Shown: positions 24,798 to 34,130 of the stretch, piece after piece
How the letters are laid out: each line of letters starts with the position of its first letter
How positions within the stretch are numbered: the stretch's first letter is position 1
Assembly: GCF_003865135.1 (NCBI RefSeq)
Contig: NZ_BHZC01000001.1
Location: forward strand, 4,836,001-4,900,000
Direction of reading: 5' to 3'
DNA length: 64,000 bases
Source: Streptomyces chrestomyceticus JCM 4735
Lineage (GTDB): Bacteria; Actinomycetota; Actinomycetes; Streptomycetales; Streptomycetaceae
Program-made: the position numbers and the translations under genes
The notes under the pieces: model-generated
Told to the model about the DNA's origin: nothing
Databases searched by the model: none
Seen by the model: only the letters and a program-made list of their open reading frames with translations

Positions 24798-25168
24798 CCG
24801 GTGACGGTAGGGGGCACCGGCCGGAAAGGGAACAGTTCGAACGGAGGGTGGGGAGGGGGAGGTTGTGGAAACGTAGGGTTCGGAGGGGGGTGTCCGTTCT
24901 GTCCCCCGGGGGTGGCGGGCCACCGGAGCGTACGCGGGGTCCGCTCCTGGCGCGGTCTGCTACGGCCTGCTCCGGGCCCCTGCTGTGTGTCCTACCCCTG
25001 CTCCGGGCGCCGGTTGTACGTCCCGCCCCCGTCCCGGGCCCTTGCTGTACGACCCGCCCCGCCCCGATGCCCGCCCTCCGGACCGTCCCCCGTTGTCCGG
25101 CGTCTCCGCCGGCGGTCCGTCGGTCGTGCGTCCGGCCTCGCGCCGGTCACTGCTTGCAGCCGCCGTTC
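24798..25168. other. gene-free region with imperfect 31-bp repeats
   Basis: There is no convincing gene in this region. It holds three imperfect tandem units at 24968-24998, 24999-25030 and 25031-25061. Each reads roughly T(G)CTCCGGGC..., then TTGTAC or similar, then a C-rich end. Confidence 0.55.
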
Positions 25169-27171
25169 TCAGCAGCCGCTCTCAGCCGCTGCCGGAACCT
25201 CCGCCCGGCTTCCCCTCCGGCCCCCGGCCGGCCCTTCGTCCCGTGCGAACAACTGCGTCAGCGTGCTGATCGTGTAGACGTCGGTGGCCTCCTCGTCGAC
25301 CAGGTGCATCTCGGTGAGCCGGTCCAGGCCCTCCTGGATGACCTCCGGGTCGGCACCGGCCAGCGCCGCCGCCACGGACGCGTTCAGATGGCCGTCGGCG
25401 TTCGCGGCGAGCGCGCTGAGCAGGCGTGCGTCGTCCGCCGAGAGGCGGGCCACGGACATCCGCAGGGCCGCCGCGACCCCCGTGTCCTCGGCGGACAGCA
25501 GGGCCAGGCGCCGCCGTTCGTCGCGCAGTGCGGCGGCCAGGCGGGCCAGCCGCCAGCGTGGTCTGGCCGTGAGCTGTGCGGCTGCCGCGCGCAGGGCCAG
25601 TGGCAGCCCGTCGCACAGGGCGACCAGTTCCTGCGCGGCGTCCGGGTCGTCGGCGACGCGTTCCGCGCCGAGCATCGCCCCGAGCAGGGCGGTGCCTTCC
25701 GCCGCGCCGAGCGCCTGGACGGGCACCGGCCGGGCGACGTCGGTGGCGACCAGGCCGTCCAGGCGGCTGCGGCTGGTGACGACCGTGGCGCAGTGCGCGC
25801 CGCCGGGCAGCAGCGGGCGTACCTGGGCGGAGCTCTGCGCGTTGTCGAGGACGACCAGCAGCCGGCGTTCGGCCACCAGCGACCTGAACAGCGCGGAGGC
25901 CGACTGCGCGGACGTCGGTACGCGCTCCGGTGGCGTGCCGAGCGCGAGCAGGAAGTCGCGCAGGATCTCGACGGGTTCGGCCGCCGCGCCCTCGTTGAAG
26001 CCGCGCAGGTCGGCGAAGAGCTGGCCGTCGGGGAAGGCCCCGGCGTACGCGTGCGACCACTGGACCGCGCAGGCGGTCTTGCCGACGCCGGCCGGTCCGG
26101 TGACGACGGCGAGCGGGCTCTCACCGGGTACGGCGGACTGCACCACGGTGGTGAGCGCGGCGAGTTGCTGCTCCCGCCCGAGGAAGCGGGCGGGCGGCCG
26201 GGGCAGCAGCCGGGGTACGGCGGGCGGGCCGGAGGTACGGCCGGGTGCGCCGCCCGTGGGCCCGCGGCCGCCTTGGGCGGGTACGCGGGGTCCTGGGCGG
26301 TGGTGGGGCGCGCGTCGGAGGCGCCCGCCTCCTGCGGCGCGCCCTGCGCTGCCCGTCCCGCGCCGTGCGTACCGCCGCCTTGCCCGGTACCGGAAGCCGT
26401 GTCGCCCCGTCCGCGACCCCCGGCGCCCGCTTCCTCCGCGCGCAGGATCTCCTCGTAGGCGCCCTTGAGCCGCGCCCCGGGGCCGACGCCCAGTTCCTCG
26501 TCGAGCAGGCGCCGGGTCCGGTGGAACCACTCCATCGCGTCCGACTGCCGTCCCGTACGGAACAGCGCGCGCATCAGCTCGGCGACCATCCCCTCCCGCA
26601 GCGGGTTGTTGACCGCGGCCGTGTAGAGGATCGCCGCGGCCTGTTCGTGCTCGCCGAGCGCGCCGTGCGCCCGGGCCAGCGCCTCGGTCGCGGCGAGCCG
26701 CTGTTCCTCCAGCGCGTGCGCGGCGGCGGCGAACGGCGGGCTGGTGACCGTGCCGGTGAGGGCCGGGCCGCGCCACAGGCCGAGCGCCTCGCGCAGCAGG
26801 GGTACCGCGTCGGCGGGGGCCGCCTCGGGGCGGGCCAGGGCGACCAGTTCGGCGAAGCGGTGGGCGTCGATCAGCTCCTCGGGCAGGCGCAGCAGGTACG
26901 CCGAGCCGTGGGTGGCCAGTTCGATGCCGTACGCCTCGGCGCCGCCGCGGGCCAGTGTGGCGCGCAGCCGCGAGACATGGCCCTGGACGACGGTACGGGC
27001 GTGTTCGGGTGGTTCCTCCTCCCACAGGGAGTCGATCAACTGCTCCAGGGGAACAGTCGTGTTGGGCTGCAACAGCAGCAGCGCGAGCACGCTGCTCCGT
27101 TTGGCGGGCCCGAGCGCCAGCTCACCGGCACCGGTGGTGACGGTTATCGGGCCCAGCAGGGAGAAGTCCAA
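25169..27171 (-). pseudogene. SARP/NB-ARC regulator, frameshifted
   Basis: Two frames together make one AfsR/SARP-like protein of about 667 aa. The first frame starts at TTG 27171, with GGAGG six bases upstream and just after the aminopeptidase stop. It gives the winged-helix DNA-binding domain (residues 1-95) and the BTAD domain (about 100-245). The second frame carries the NB-ARC domain (P-loop TGPAGVGKTACAV, then LLVVLDNAQ). It has no TPR region. The frames join in the Ala/Pro-rich linker near 26240-26290 and need one extra base. It could be a true mutation or a sequence error. Confidence 0.75.
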
Positions 27172-27172
27172 C

Positions 27173-28468
27173 TCAGCCCTCCAGGAAGGCCGTCAGGGCG
27201 CTCGCCAGCAGGTGCGGGTCCTCGCTGCCGCACAGCTCGCGCGCCGAGTGCATCGACAGGATGGCGACGCCGATGTCGACCGTGGCGATGCCGTGCCGGG
27301 CCGCGGTGATCGGCCCGATGGTGGTGCCGCAGGGCATCGCGTTGTTCGAGACGAAGGACTGCCACGGCACGCCGGCCCGCTCGCAGGCGTCCGCGAAGAC
27401 CGCGCGGCCGCTGCCGTCGGTGGCGTACCGCTGGTTGACGTTGACCTTCAGGATCGGTCCGCCGTTGGGCATCGGGTGGTGGCCCGGGTCGTGCCGCTCG
27501 GTGTAGTTGGGGTGCAGCGCGTGGCCGGTGTCCGAGGAGAGGCAGACCGTGCCGGCGAAGGCGCGGGCGCGGTCCTCGTACGAGCCGCCGCGGGCGAAGA
27601 CCGAACGTTCGAGCACCGTGCCGAGCAGCGGGCCGTCGGCGCCGGTGTCGGACTGGCTGCCGTTCTCCTCGTGGTCGAAGGCGGCCAGCACCGGGATGTA
27701 CGGCGGCTCCGCGTCGGACGTGGTGACCGCCGCCAGCGCGGCCGTACCGGCGTGCACGGACAGCAGGTTGTCCATCCGCGGACCGGCCACCAGCTCGCGG
27801 TCGCGGCCGAGGTAGGCGGGCGGCTCGATGCTGTGGAGCATCAGGTCCCAGCCGCGTATGTCGCCGGCCGGCACCCCGATCTCCTCCTCCACGAAGGCGA
27901 CCAGGTCGCCCTCGCGCACCTCGCCCAGGCCCCAGATCGGCGTCATGTGGCGCTGCTTGTCGAGCTTGAGTCCGTCGGCGTTGACCGAGCGGTCCAGGTG
28001 CACGGCGAGCTGCGGCACCCGCATCAGGGCGCGGTCGACGTTGACCAGCCGGGTGCTGCCGTCGCGCAGCGTGACCCGGCCGCTCAGGCCCAGGTCACGG
28101 TCGAGCCAGGTGTTGAGCAGGGTGCCGCCGTAGACCTCGACGGCGACCTGCCGCCAGCCGCGGTGGCCGGTGTCCGGGATGGGCTTGACGCGCAGATTGG
28201 GCGAGTCGGTGTGGGCGCCGACGATGCGGTACGGAGTGGCCGCGGTGGCGCCCTCCGGGACGTACCAGGCGATGATCGCCCCGCCGCGCAGGACGTACTT
28301 GCCGCCGCTCTCGCCGTCCCAGGCGTCGGTCTCGGCCACCTGCCGGAACCCCGCCTTCTCCAGCCGCTCGGCCGCGTTGGCCACGGCGTGGTACGGCGAG
28401 GGGGAGGCGGCGAGGAAGGACATCAGGTCGTCGGTGTGGCCGCGGTCGAAGCGGGCGGAATGGCTCAT
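27173..28468 (-). CDS. M18 family aminopeptidase
   Basis: A 431-aa zinc aminopeptidase that removes N-terminal, preferably acidic, residues from peptides in the cytoplasm. Metal and catalytic motifs are in order: VGAHTDSPNL, FDHEENGSQSDTGADGP, SSDTGHALHPNY, and PCGTTIGP near the end. The length fits the bacterial M18 family. The SARP-like gene downstream starts one base after its stop, so the two are coupled. Confidence 0.93.
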   Translation of the reverse strand: MSHSARFDRGHTDDLMSFLAASPSPYHAVANAAERLEKAGFRQVAETDAWDGESGGKYVLRGGAIIAWYVPEGATAATPYRIVGAHTDSPNLRVKPIPDTGHRGWRQVAVEVYGGTLLNTWLDRDLGLSGRVTLRDGSTRLVNVDRALMRVPQLAVHLDRSVNADGLKLDKQRHMTPIWGLGEVREGDLVAFVEEEIGVPAGDIRGWDLMLHSIEPPAYLGRDRELVAGPRMDNLLSVHAGTAALAAVTTSDAEPPYIPVLAAFDHEENGSQSDTGADGPLLGTVLERSVFARGGSYEDRARAFAGTVCLSSDTGHALHPNYTERHDPGHHPMPNGGPILKVNVNQRYATDGSGRAVFADACERAGVPWQSFVSNNAMPCGTTIGPITAARHGIATVDIGVAILSMHSARELCGSEDPHLLASALTAFLEG

Positions 28469-28898
28469 GGATTCAGCATAAGGACTAGCGGGAGCCCTTC
28501 CCCGGTATACGAATCCGCATGCATCACGGTATGGGAACCGGAACGCCCCGGCGACCGGCGTCCGCGCGGCTCCTGAAGGGCCGTGACCGCGCTTTCCGGA
28601 GGTCCGTACGGGAATCTGGGCGGCCCGTTGGGGAACCTTCGGCAGGCCCGTTCGGGCACGGTCCGCGAGGCTTCCACACCGCTTCCGCGAGGCTTCCCGC
28701 AACGCCCGCACGGCAGCTCCCGAACGGCAGCCCCCGAACGACGATGCCCGCCTCCCCGGGGGATGGGAGGCGGGCAACGCCAGTCTGGCGCGGTTGTCTG
28801 AGAACGCTGTGAGAGCGTCCCGGGCACCGGTTCTTTCCGGACGGGGCTTAAGCCGCCCTTAGAAGGCCCGCAGGGCGCGCCGTGCCCCTCGGGTCACC
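28469..28898. other. gene-free spacer between the aminopeptidase and acyl-CoA dehydrogenase genes
   Basis: 430 bases with no supported gene on either strand. It contains short repeats of CCGTTCGGG and CCCGAACG near 28650-28740 and a strong hairpin at 28746-28775. The promoter of the aminopeptidase gene should lie in the left part. Confidence 0.5.
28746..28775. terminator. hairpin terminator candidate
   Basis: GCCCGCCTCCC (28746-28756) pairs perfectly with GGGAGGCGGGC (28765-28775) across an 8-base loop. There is no T-run. It lies downstream of the acyl-CoA dehydrogenase gene. Confidence 0.55.
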
Positions 28899-30725
28899 TC
28901 AGAACGCGGCCTCGTCCAGCTCCATCAGCGACTGGTCGACGGTCTCGGCCAGTCCACGCTGCACGGACACGCCCGGCAGCACGTTGTGCGCGAAGAACTT
29001 CGCCGCCGCGATCTTGCCCTCGTAGAACGGCTTGTCCTTGCTGGAGGCACCCGCCAGCTTCTCGCTCGCGACCGCGGCGCCCTTCAGGAGCAGGTAGCCG
29101 ATGACGACGTCGCCGGAGGCCATCAGCAGGCGGGTGGTGTTCAGGCCCACCTTGTAGATGGACTTCACGTCCTTCTCGGTGCCGGCCAGGTCGGTCAGCA
29201 TCGCGCCGACGATCGCCTCCAGGTCGGCGGCGGCGGTGGCCAGCTCGCCGCGGGCCGCCTCCAGCTCCTCGCCGCCGACGGCCTCCGCGAGGAACTTCTT
29301 GATCTCCTCGGAGAGCGCGGTCAGCGCCTGGCCCTGGTCCCGGACGATCTTCCGGAAGAAGAAGTCCTGGCCCTGGATGGCGGTGGTGCCCTCGTAGAGG
29401 GTGTCGATCTTGGCGTCCCGGATGTACTGCTCGATCGGGTACTCCTGGAGGTACCCGGAGCCGCCGAAGGTCTGCAGCGACTGGGCGAGCTGCTCGTAGG
29501 ACTTCTCCGAGCCGTAGCCCTTGACGATCGGCAGCAGCAGGTCGTTCAGGCGGGTCGCGGCGGAGGCGTCCTCGCCCGCGGCCTCCTTGGCGATGATCTC
29601 GTCCTGGACGGTCGCGGTGTAGAGCACCAGGGCGCGCATGCCCTCGGCGTACGCCTTCTGCGTCATCAGCGCGCGGCGTACGTCGGGGTGGTGGGTGATG
29701 GTGACGCGCGGCGCGGTCTTGTCGGTGAAGGCGGCCAGGTCGGGGCCCTGCACGCGCTCCTTGGCGTACTCCAGGGCGTTGAGGTAGCCGGTGGAGAGGG
29801 TGGCGATGGCCTTCGTGCCGACCATCATCCGCGCGAACTCGATGATCTTGAACATCTGGCGGATGCCGTCGTGCTTCTCGCCCAGCAGCCAGCCCTTGGC
29901 CGGGTGGTTGGCGCCGAAGGTCATCTCGCACGTGTTGGACGCCTTCAGGCCCATCTTGTGCTCGACGTTGGTGGCGTAGACGCCGTTGCGCTCGCCCAGC
30001 TCGCCGGTCTCCCAGTCGAAGTCGTACTTCGGCACGATGAACAGCGACAGGCCCTTGGTGCCCGGACCGGCGCCCTCGGGACGCGCCAGCACGAAGTGCA
30101 CGATGTTCTCGGACATGTCGTGCTCACCGGAGGTGATGAAGCGCTTCACGCCCTCGATGTGCCAGGTGCCGTCCGCCTGCTGGGTGGCCTTGGTGCGGCC
30201 GGCGCCGACGTCCGAACCCGCGTCGGGCTCGGTCAGCACCATGGTGGAGCCCCACTGCTTGTCCACCATGAGCTGCGCGATCTTGTGCTGCTCCTCGGTG
30301 CCCTCCTCGTGGAGCACCCCCGCGAAGGCCGGGCCGGAGGCGTACATCCAGATGGCCGGGTTGGCGCCCAGGATGGTCTCGGCGAAGGCCCACAGCAGGG
30401 AGCGCGGCGCGGTGGTGCCGCCGATCTCCTCCGGGATGCCCAGGCGCCACCACTCGGCGTCCATGTACGCCTGGTAGCTCTTCTTGAAGGTGTCGGGCAC
30501 CGGCGCGGTGTTGGTGTCCGGGTCGAAGACCGGCGGGTTGCGGTCGGTGTCCGCGAAGGAGTCCGCCAGCTCGTTCTCGGAGAGCCGGGCGATCTCGCTC
30601 AGCACGCTCTTGGCGGTGTCGACGTCCATCTCCGCGAACGGTCCGGTGCCGTACACGGCGTCGCGGCCGAGCACCTCGAAGAGGTTGAACTCGATGTCGC
30701 GGAGATTCGACTTGTAGTGGCCCAT
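28899..30725 (-). CDS. acyl-CoA dehydrogenase
   Basis: A 608-aa FAD enzyme of the long C-terminally extended class (AcdA/FadE-like) that oxidises acyl-CoA to enoyl-CoA in fatty-acid beta-oxidation. The FAD and substrate segments ([13 protein letters not shown], then [11 protein letters not shown]) are intact. The likely catalytic base is Glu at about residue 445 in [10 protein letters not shown]. The C-terminal helical extension (about 480-608) is normal for this subgroup. An ACAD N-terminal segment ([17 protein letters not shown]) is also typical. A candidate repressor palindrome lies about 90 bases upstream. Confidence 0.93.
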   Translation of the reverse strand: MGHYKSNLRDIEFNLFEVLGRDAVYGTGPFAEMDVDTAKSVLSEIARLSENELADSFADTDRNPPVFDPDTNTAPVPDTFKKSYQAYMDAEWWRLGIPEEIGGTTAPRSLLWAFAETILGANPAIWMYASGPAFAGVLHEEGTEEQHKIAQLMVDKQWGSTMVLTEPDAGSDVGAGRTKATQQADGTWHIEGVKRFITSGEHDMSENIVHFVLARPEGAGPGTKGLSLFIVPKYDFDWETGELGERNGVYATNVEHKMGLKASNTCEMTFGANHPAKGWLLGEKHDGIRQMFKIIEFARMMVGTKAIATLSTGYLNALEYAKERVQGPDLAAFTDKTAPRVTITHHPDVRRALMTQKAYAEGMRALVLYTATVQDEIIAKEAAGEDASAATRLNDLLLPIVKGYGSEKSYEQLAQSLQTFGGSGYLQEYPIEQYIRDAKIDTLYEGTTAIQGQDFFFRKIVRDQGQALTALSEEIKKFLAEAVGGEELEAARGELATAAADLEAIVGAMLTDLAGTEKDVKSIYKVGLNTTRLLMASGDVVIGYLLLKGAAVASEKLAGASSKDKPFYEGKIAAAKFFAHNVLPGVSVQRGLAETVDQSLMELDEAAF

Positions 30726-30814
30726 GGGTACGGCTCCGTAAGGTTCGGGAGGAGACCCAGCGCTTGGAAGCGAGGGACCTCAAACGCAATACCAGCAAGT
30801 AGCTACGATGATGC

Positions 30815-30826
30815 TACCCGTCGGTA
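30815..30826 (-). promoter_or_regulatory. candidate TetR-type operator upstream of the acyl-CoA dehydrogenase
   Basis: TACCCGTCGGTA has TACC/GGTA arms around a 4-base centre. Its position 90-101 bases before the start fits a fatty-acid repressor site. The match to any particular regulator is inferred. Confidence 0.35.
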
Positions 30827-30982
30827 ATAAGAAGCAACCCCTGACCGCCCATCTGTGACGAGCGTCAATGAGCGGCGCCAGGGCCCCTGCCGTGCGCCCT
30901 CAGGGGCCGTGATGCCCTGTTTGCGCAGCTCCGGAGGGGCCGGACGGCCCTCTCGTCCATCCTTGTACGTCCTCCCGCGCCC

Positions 30983-31420
30983 CTACCGCCACTGCTGCGC
31001 CGTGTCACTGGTGGTCACCCGGCACACGGCGGGCTCGCCCGGCCCCGGGGACTTCCCCGAGGCGACCTGGCGCTCGCCGTCGAGCAGGATCCGGCAGGAA
31101 GCCGTCCCGTTCCCGGCCGGCCGGACCTCCAGCCATGCCTCGTCGCCGGCGTCCACGACCACCGTCCTGTGCCAGGGCAGGCGCGTCCCGCCGGTCTCCC
31201 CCTCGTGCTCGTCGCCGCCCTCCGAGTGCCGGTAGCGCACCTCCGTGGCCCGCGGCGGCCCGCCCGTGGAGGTGGCCTCGTACGTCAGGGACCAGGACGC
31301 CTGCGCGTCCCTGAGCTGGATGGCACCGAAGAGCATCAGTCCGCAGGCGGTCAGGGCGGTGACGGTGAGCAGCACGCCGCCGCGGGTGACGCGGGGCTTC
31401 GGTCGATCGCGATCGGTCAT
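30983..31420 (-). CDS. MmpS-like single-pass membrane protein
   Basis: A 145-aa protein from ATG 31420. A basic cytoplasmic start is followed by one membrane helix (VLLTVTALTACGLMLFGAI, residues about 15-34). The extracellular beta-rich domain has SWSLTYEATSTGG, an acidic loop and CRILLDGERQVASG, as in MmpS/YukD-type accessory proteins. It has a cysteine pair. The function is unknown. Confidence 0.6.
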   Translation of the reverse strand: MTDRDRPKPRVTRGGVLLTVTALTACGLMLFGAIQLRDAQASWSLTYEATSTGGPPRATEVRYRHSEGGDEHEGETGGTRLPWHRTVVVDAGDEAWLEVRPAGNGTASCRILLDGERQVASGKSPGPGEPAVCRVTTSDTAQQWR

Positions 31421-31508
31421 CGGTGCGGGGCCTCGGTCGGTCGGGCGGACTCGGAGCTCTTCCAACGTAGCGGCGTACGTACCGCGCCGACTCAGTACGC
31501 TGTGCCGC

Positions 31509-31979
31509 ATGTACGGCTACGACCAGAACGCGGGCGCCGGGCAGCAACAGTACGGTGCGCCCCCGCCGCAGCACCCGGCCCCCGGCGGCTACGGCGAGCA
31601 GCCCCTCTACCCCGAGCCGTCCCCGCCCTCCCTCGCCGACGCGGTGCGGGCCTTCACCACCGGCTCGATGTCGGCGGAGGACTTCCAGGGCATCTTCTCC
31701 ACCTCCAAGGTCTACTGCCCGCGCGGCGACAACCCCGGGTTCCTGGCGCTGCACAACACGCAGCAGCCGGTCATCCCGATGTTCACCTCGCTCAAGGAGC
31801 TGCGCCGGTACGCGGGCAAGGAGTCCAAGTACTTCGTGATCACCGGCGCCGAGGTCCTGGACCTGCTCCCCACCGGCTACGGCTTCGTCCTGGACATGGA
31901 GGGCGACCACCGGATGGTCTTCGACGCCAAGTCGGTGGAGCAGATGGTCGACTTCGCGATGCGCCGGATGTACGGCTGA
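31509..31979 (+). CDS. SseB family protein
   Basis: A 156-aa protein from ATG 31509; no ribosome site is visible, so it may be leaderless. A Gln/Pro/Gly-rich N-terminal 40 residues leads to the SseB N-terminal-like domain: VYCPRGDNPGFLALHNTQQPVIPMF, then a C-terminal VLDLLPTGYGFVLDMEG. The actinobacterial members accompany type VII or membrane systems, but the role here is unknown. Confidence 0.8.
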   Translation: MYGYDQNAGAGQQQYGAPPPQHPAPGGYGEQPLYPEPSPPSLADAVRAFTTGSMSAEDFQGIFSTSKVYCPRGDNPGFLALHNTQQPVIPMFTSLKELRRYAGKESKYFVITGAEVLDLLPTGYGFVLDMEGDHRMVFDAKSVEQMVDFAMRRMYG

Positions 31980-32002
31980 CGGATCCCTGACGGCGGCACC
32001 TG

Positions 32003-32021
32003 GCGGCACCTGGGGTGCCGC
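32003..32021. terminator. terminator hairpin after the SseB-like gene
   Basis: GCGGCACC-TGG-GGTGCCGC is a perfect 8-bp stem with a 3-base loop, followed by ACCCTTTCC. It lies between convergent genes. Confidence 0.65.
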
Positions 32022-32079
32022 CGCACCCTTTCCGACACTGCGCGGTGCCGCCGCGTACCTCTTCCACGCCCCGCACCCG

Positions 32080-32844
32080 TCACTCCAGCCCGGTCTGCGC
32101 CTTGGCCGTCAGCTTCCCGTCGGTGAAGACGAGCGAGGCGTTGCCCAGCCCGTCCGCCGAGGTGCAGGTGTAACCGGTCGCCGAGCTGCCCGCGACGTCG
32201 GTGTCGGAGTCCTTCTCGCACGCCCCCGCGACGGCCAGGGCTTCCTTCAGGCTCATCCCGGTCCGCAGCCGGTCGTACTTCTCCTTGGTCATCGGCCCCT
32301 TCCTGGCCGCGTCGCCGCCCAGGCCCACCTGTCCCTTGGCGGCCAGCCGCCCGTTGCTGAACGTGAACGTCGCCGCGCTGAAGGCTTCGGCGCCCCGGCA
32401 GGTCAGCACCTTGCCGCGGACCCCCGCCACCTCGTCCTCCGCCGAGGACTCGCACGGGCCGGTGATCGCGGTGACCTCGCGCTCGGTCATGCCCGTACGG
32501 ACGCGGTCGTACATCTCCTTGGTGATCCGGCCCTTCCCGGTGGACGCGGACGGTGTCCCGGAGGAGCCGGAGCCGCCGCTCTCGTCCTTGCCGCCGTCGG
32601 AGCCGCCGACGGAGACGACCAGGACGACGATGACGACCAGCACGATCACGGCTCCGACGGCCGCCGCGATGCCGCAGGTCAGACAGCCCTTGCGGCGTCT
32701 GCGCGGGGGCGGCGGCGGTGGTGGTGCCGCATACGGCGAGCCGGGTGGTCCCGGCTGTCCTTGCTCCGAGGCCGCCGGGGGACCCTGGCCCGGCTGCCTC
32801 CACCCTTCTCCATGGCCCGCTGGGTCCTGAGCGGAAGTGCCCAT
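32080..32844 (-). CDS. membrane-anchored protein with two BLIP/SmpA-like repeats
   Basis: A 254-aa protein from ATG 32844. A Pro/Gly-rich cytoplasmic tail and an RRRRKGC segment precede one membrane helix (about 57-80). A Ser/Gly linker then leads to two homologous external domains. Domain 1 begins ITKEMYDRVRTGMTEREV and domain 2 MTKEKYDRLRTGMSLKEA. Each ends with a Cys-containing strand and FxxGxLxAKxQ. The unit resembles the SmpA/OmlA or BLIP fold, which binds proteins. The target is unknown. Confidence 0.72.
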   Translation of the reverse strand: MGTSAQDPAGHGEGWRQPGQGPPAASEQGQPGPPGSPYAAPPPPPPPRRRRKGCLTCGIAAAVGAVIVLVVIVVLVVSVGGSDGGKDESGGSGSSGTPSASTGKGRITKEMYDRVRTGMTEREVTAITGPCESSAEDEVAGVRGKVLTCRGAEAFSAATFTFSNGRLAAKGQVGLGGDAARKGPMTKEKYDRLRTGMSLKEALAVAGACEKDSDTDVAGSSATGYTCTSADGLGNASLVFTDGKLTAKAQTGLE

Positions 32845-32997
32845 GCGTCCAGAGTGCGCGCGTCGCGCGCCCGGCGCGAGAGGCGTGCGTGAGCCGGAAG
32901 TGGTGCGCCGTCCGCCGCTTCCGCGCACCGCTGTGACCAGCGCTTTCGTCGGCGCACGTGCCGCGGGAATGGGCGACGCCTTGCAGGTTGTTCAGAG

Positions 32998-33012
32998 TTC
33001 AACTAAGTTGAA
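32998..33012 (+). promoter_or_regulatory. palindromic operator upstream of the pirin gene
   Basis: TTCAACT-A-AGTTGAA is a 15-bp perfect dyad around its central base, AT-rich in a GC-rich region. It lies 25 bases before the pirin start. It resembles MarR-family sites. The cognate regulator is not in the window. Confidence 0.6.
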
Positions 33013-33036
33013 TGGCGAACGACCGAGGAGGCCGTC

Positions 33037-33993
33037 ATGCCCGCAGTGACCGTAGAGAATCCGCTGACCCTGCCCCGAGTGGCGGCGCCCGCCGACGCCC
33101 GGCCGCGGGCCGTGCTCGCGGTGTCCACCGCGCCCGGCGGGTTCGAGGGGGAGGGCTTTCCGGTGCGCCGTGCCTTCGCCGGCATCGACTACACGCACCT
33201 GGACCCGTTCATCATGATGGACCAGATGGGCGAGGTGGAGTACGCGCCGGGCGAGCCCAAGGGCACCCCCTGGCACCCGCACCGCGGCTTCGAGACCGTC
33301 ACGTACCTGATCGACGGCAGCTTCATCCACCGTGACTCGCACGGCGGCGGTGGCGTCATCAACGACGGCGACACCCAGTGGATGACGGCGGGCTCCGGCC
33401 TGCTGCACATCGAGGCGCCGCCGGAGGAGCTGGTCATGACCGGCGGGCTCTTCCACGGCCTCCAGCTCTGGGTGAACCTGCCCAAGAAGGACAAGATGAT
33501 GGCGCCGCGCTACCAGGACATCGGTGGCGGCCAGGTGAAGCTGCTGACCTCGGCGGACGGCGGCGCGCTGCTGCGGCTGATCGCGGGCGACATCGCCGGT
33601 CATGAAGGGCCGGGGATCACCCACACCCCGATCACGATGATGCACGTCTCGGTCAGCCCCGGCGCCGAGGTGACCATCCCGTGGCGCTCGGACTTCAACG
33701 CGCTGGCGTACGGGCTGGCCGGCCGCGGCACCGCGGGCCCGCTCGGGCGGCCGTTCCGTACCGGGCAGACCGTCGTGTTCGGGCCCGGCGGCGACTCGCT
33801 CACCATCCGGGCGGACGCCACACAGGAGTCCCGCAGCCCCAACCTGGAGGTCGTGCTGCTCGGCGGGCAGCCGATCCGCGAGCCGATGATGCACTACGGC
33901 CCGTTCGTCATGAACACCCACGCCGAACTGGCCCAGGCCTTCGAGGACTTCCAGGCCGGGCGGCTGGGGACGGTGCCGGCCGAAGGCCACTGA
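33037..33993 (+). CDS. pirin family protein
   Basis: A 318-aa bicupin metalloprotein. The N-terminal cupin has the metal ligands H80 and H82 (TPWHPHRGFE), H124 and E126 (SGLLHIEAPPEE). This matches pirins, some of which have quercetinase-like activity or regulatory roles. Its coding sequence contains the phiC31 attachment site at 33237-33282. Relatives in Streptomyces (for example SCO3798) are the known target of phiC31 integrase. The start is ATG 33037, with a GAGG site upstream. Confidence 0.93.
   Translation: MPAVTVENPLTLPRVAAPADARPRAVLAVSTAPGGFEGEGFPVRRAFAGIDYTHLDPFIMMDQMGEVEYAPGEPKGTPWHPHRGFETVTYLIDGSFIHRDSHGGGGVINDGDTQWMTAGSGLLHIEAPPEELVMTGGLFHGLQLWVNLPKKDKMMAPRYQDIGGGQVKLLTSADGGALLRLIAGDIAGHEGPGITHTPITMMHVSVSPGAEVTIPWRSDFNALAYGLAGRGTAGPLGRPFRTGQTVVFGPGGDSLTIRADATQESRSPNLEVVLLGGQPIREPMMHYGPFVMNTHAELAQAFEDFQAGRLGTVPAEGH
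33237..33282 (-). other. phiC31 attB site inside the pirin gene
   Basis: On the minus strand this 46-bp region matches the published Streptomyces phiC31 attB as I recall it, with three differences. It keeps the central CCTTGGGC and the TT crossover (bases 33259-33260 on the + strand read AA). The site is uninterrupted, so the locus is unoccupied. Confidence 0.85.
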
Positions 33994-34130
33994 GCGGCCA
34001 CCGGGGAAGCGGGGACGGGCAGCGGGTACGGGCCGACCGAGGTCCGTACCCGCCCGCGTCCGCTTCAAGACCGCATCCGCTCGCGGCGGAATGCCGCCCT
34101 GTTCGAGCGGCCCCGTGATCCACTGGCGGG

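Noticed and set aside
28986..30827. 613-codon plus-strand frame opposite the acyl-CoA dehydrogenase
   Set aside because: No conserved domain. The minus-strand gene has complete catalytic motifs.
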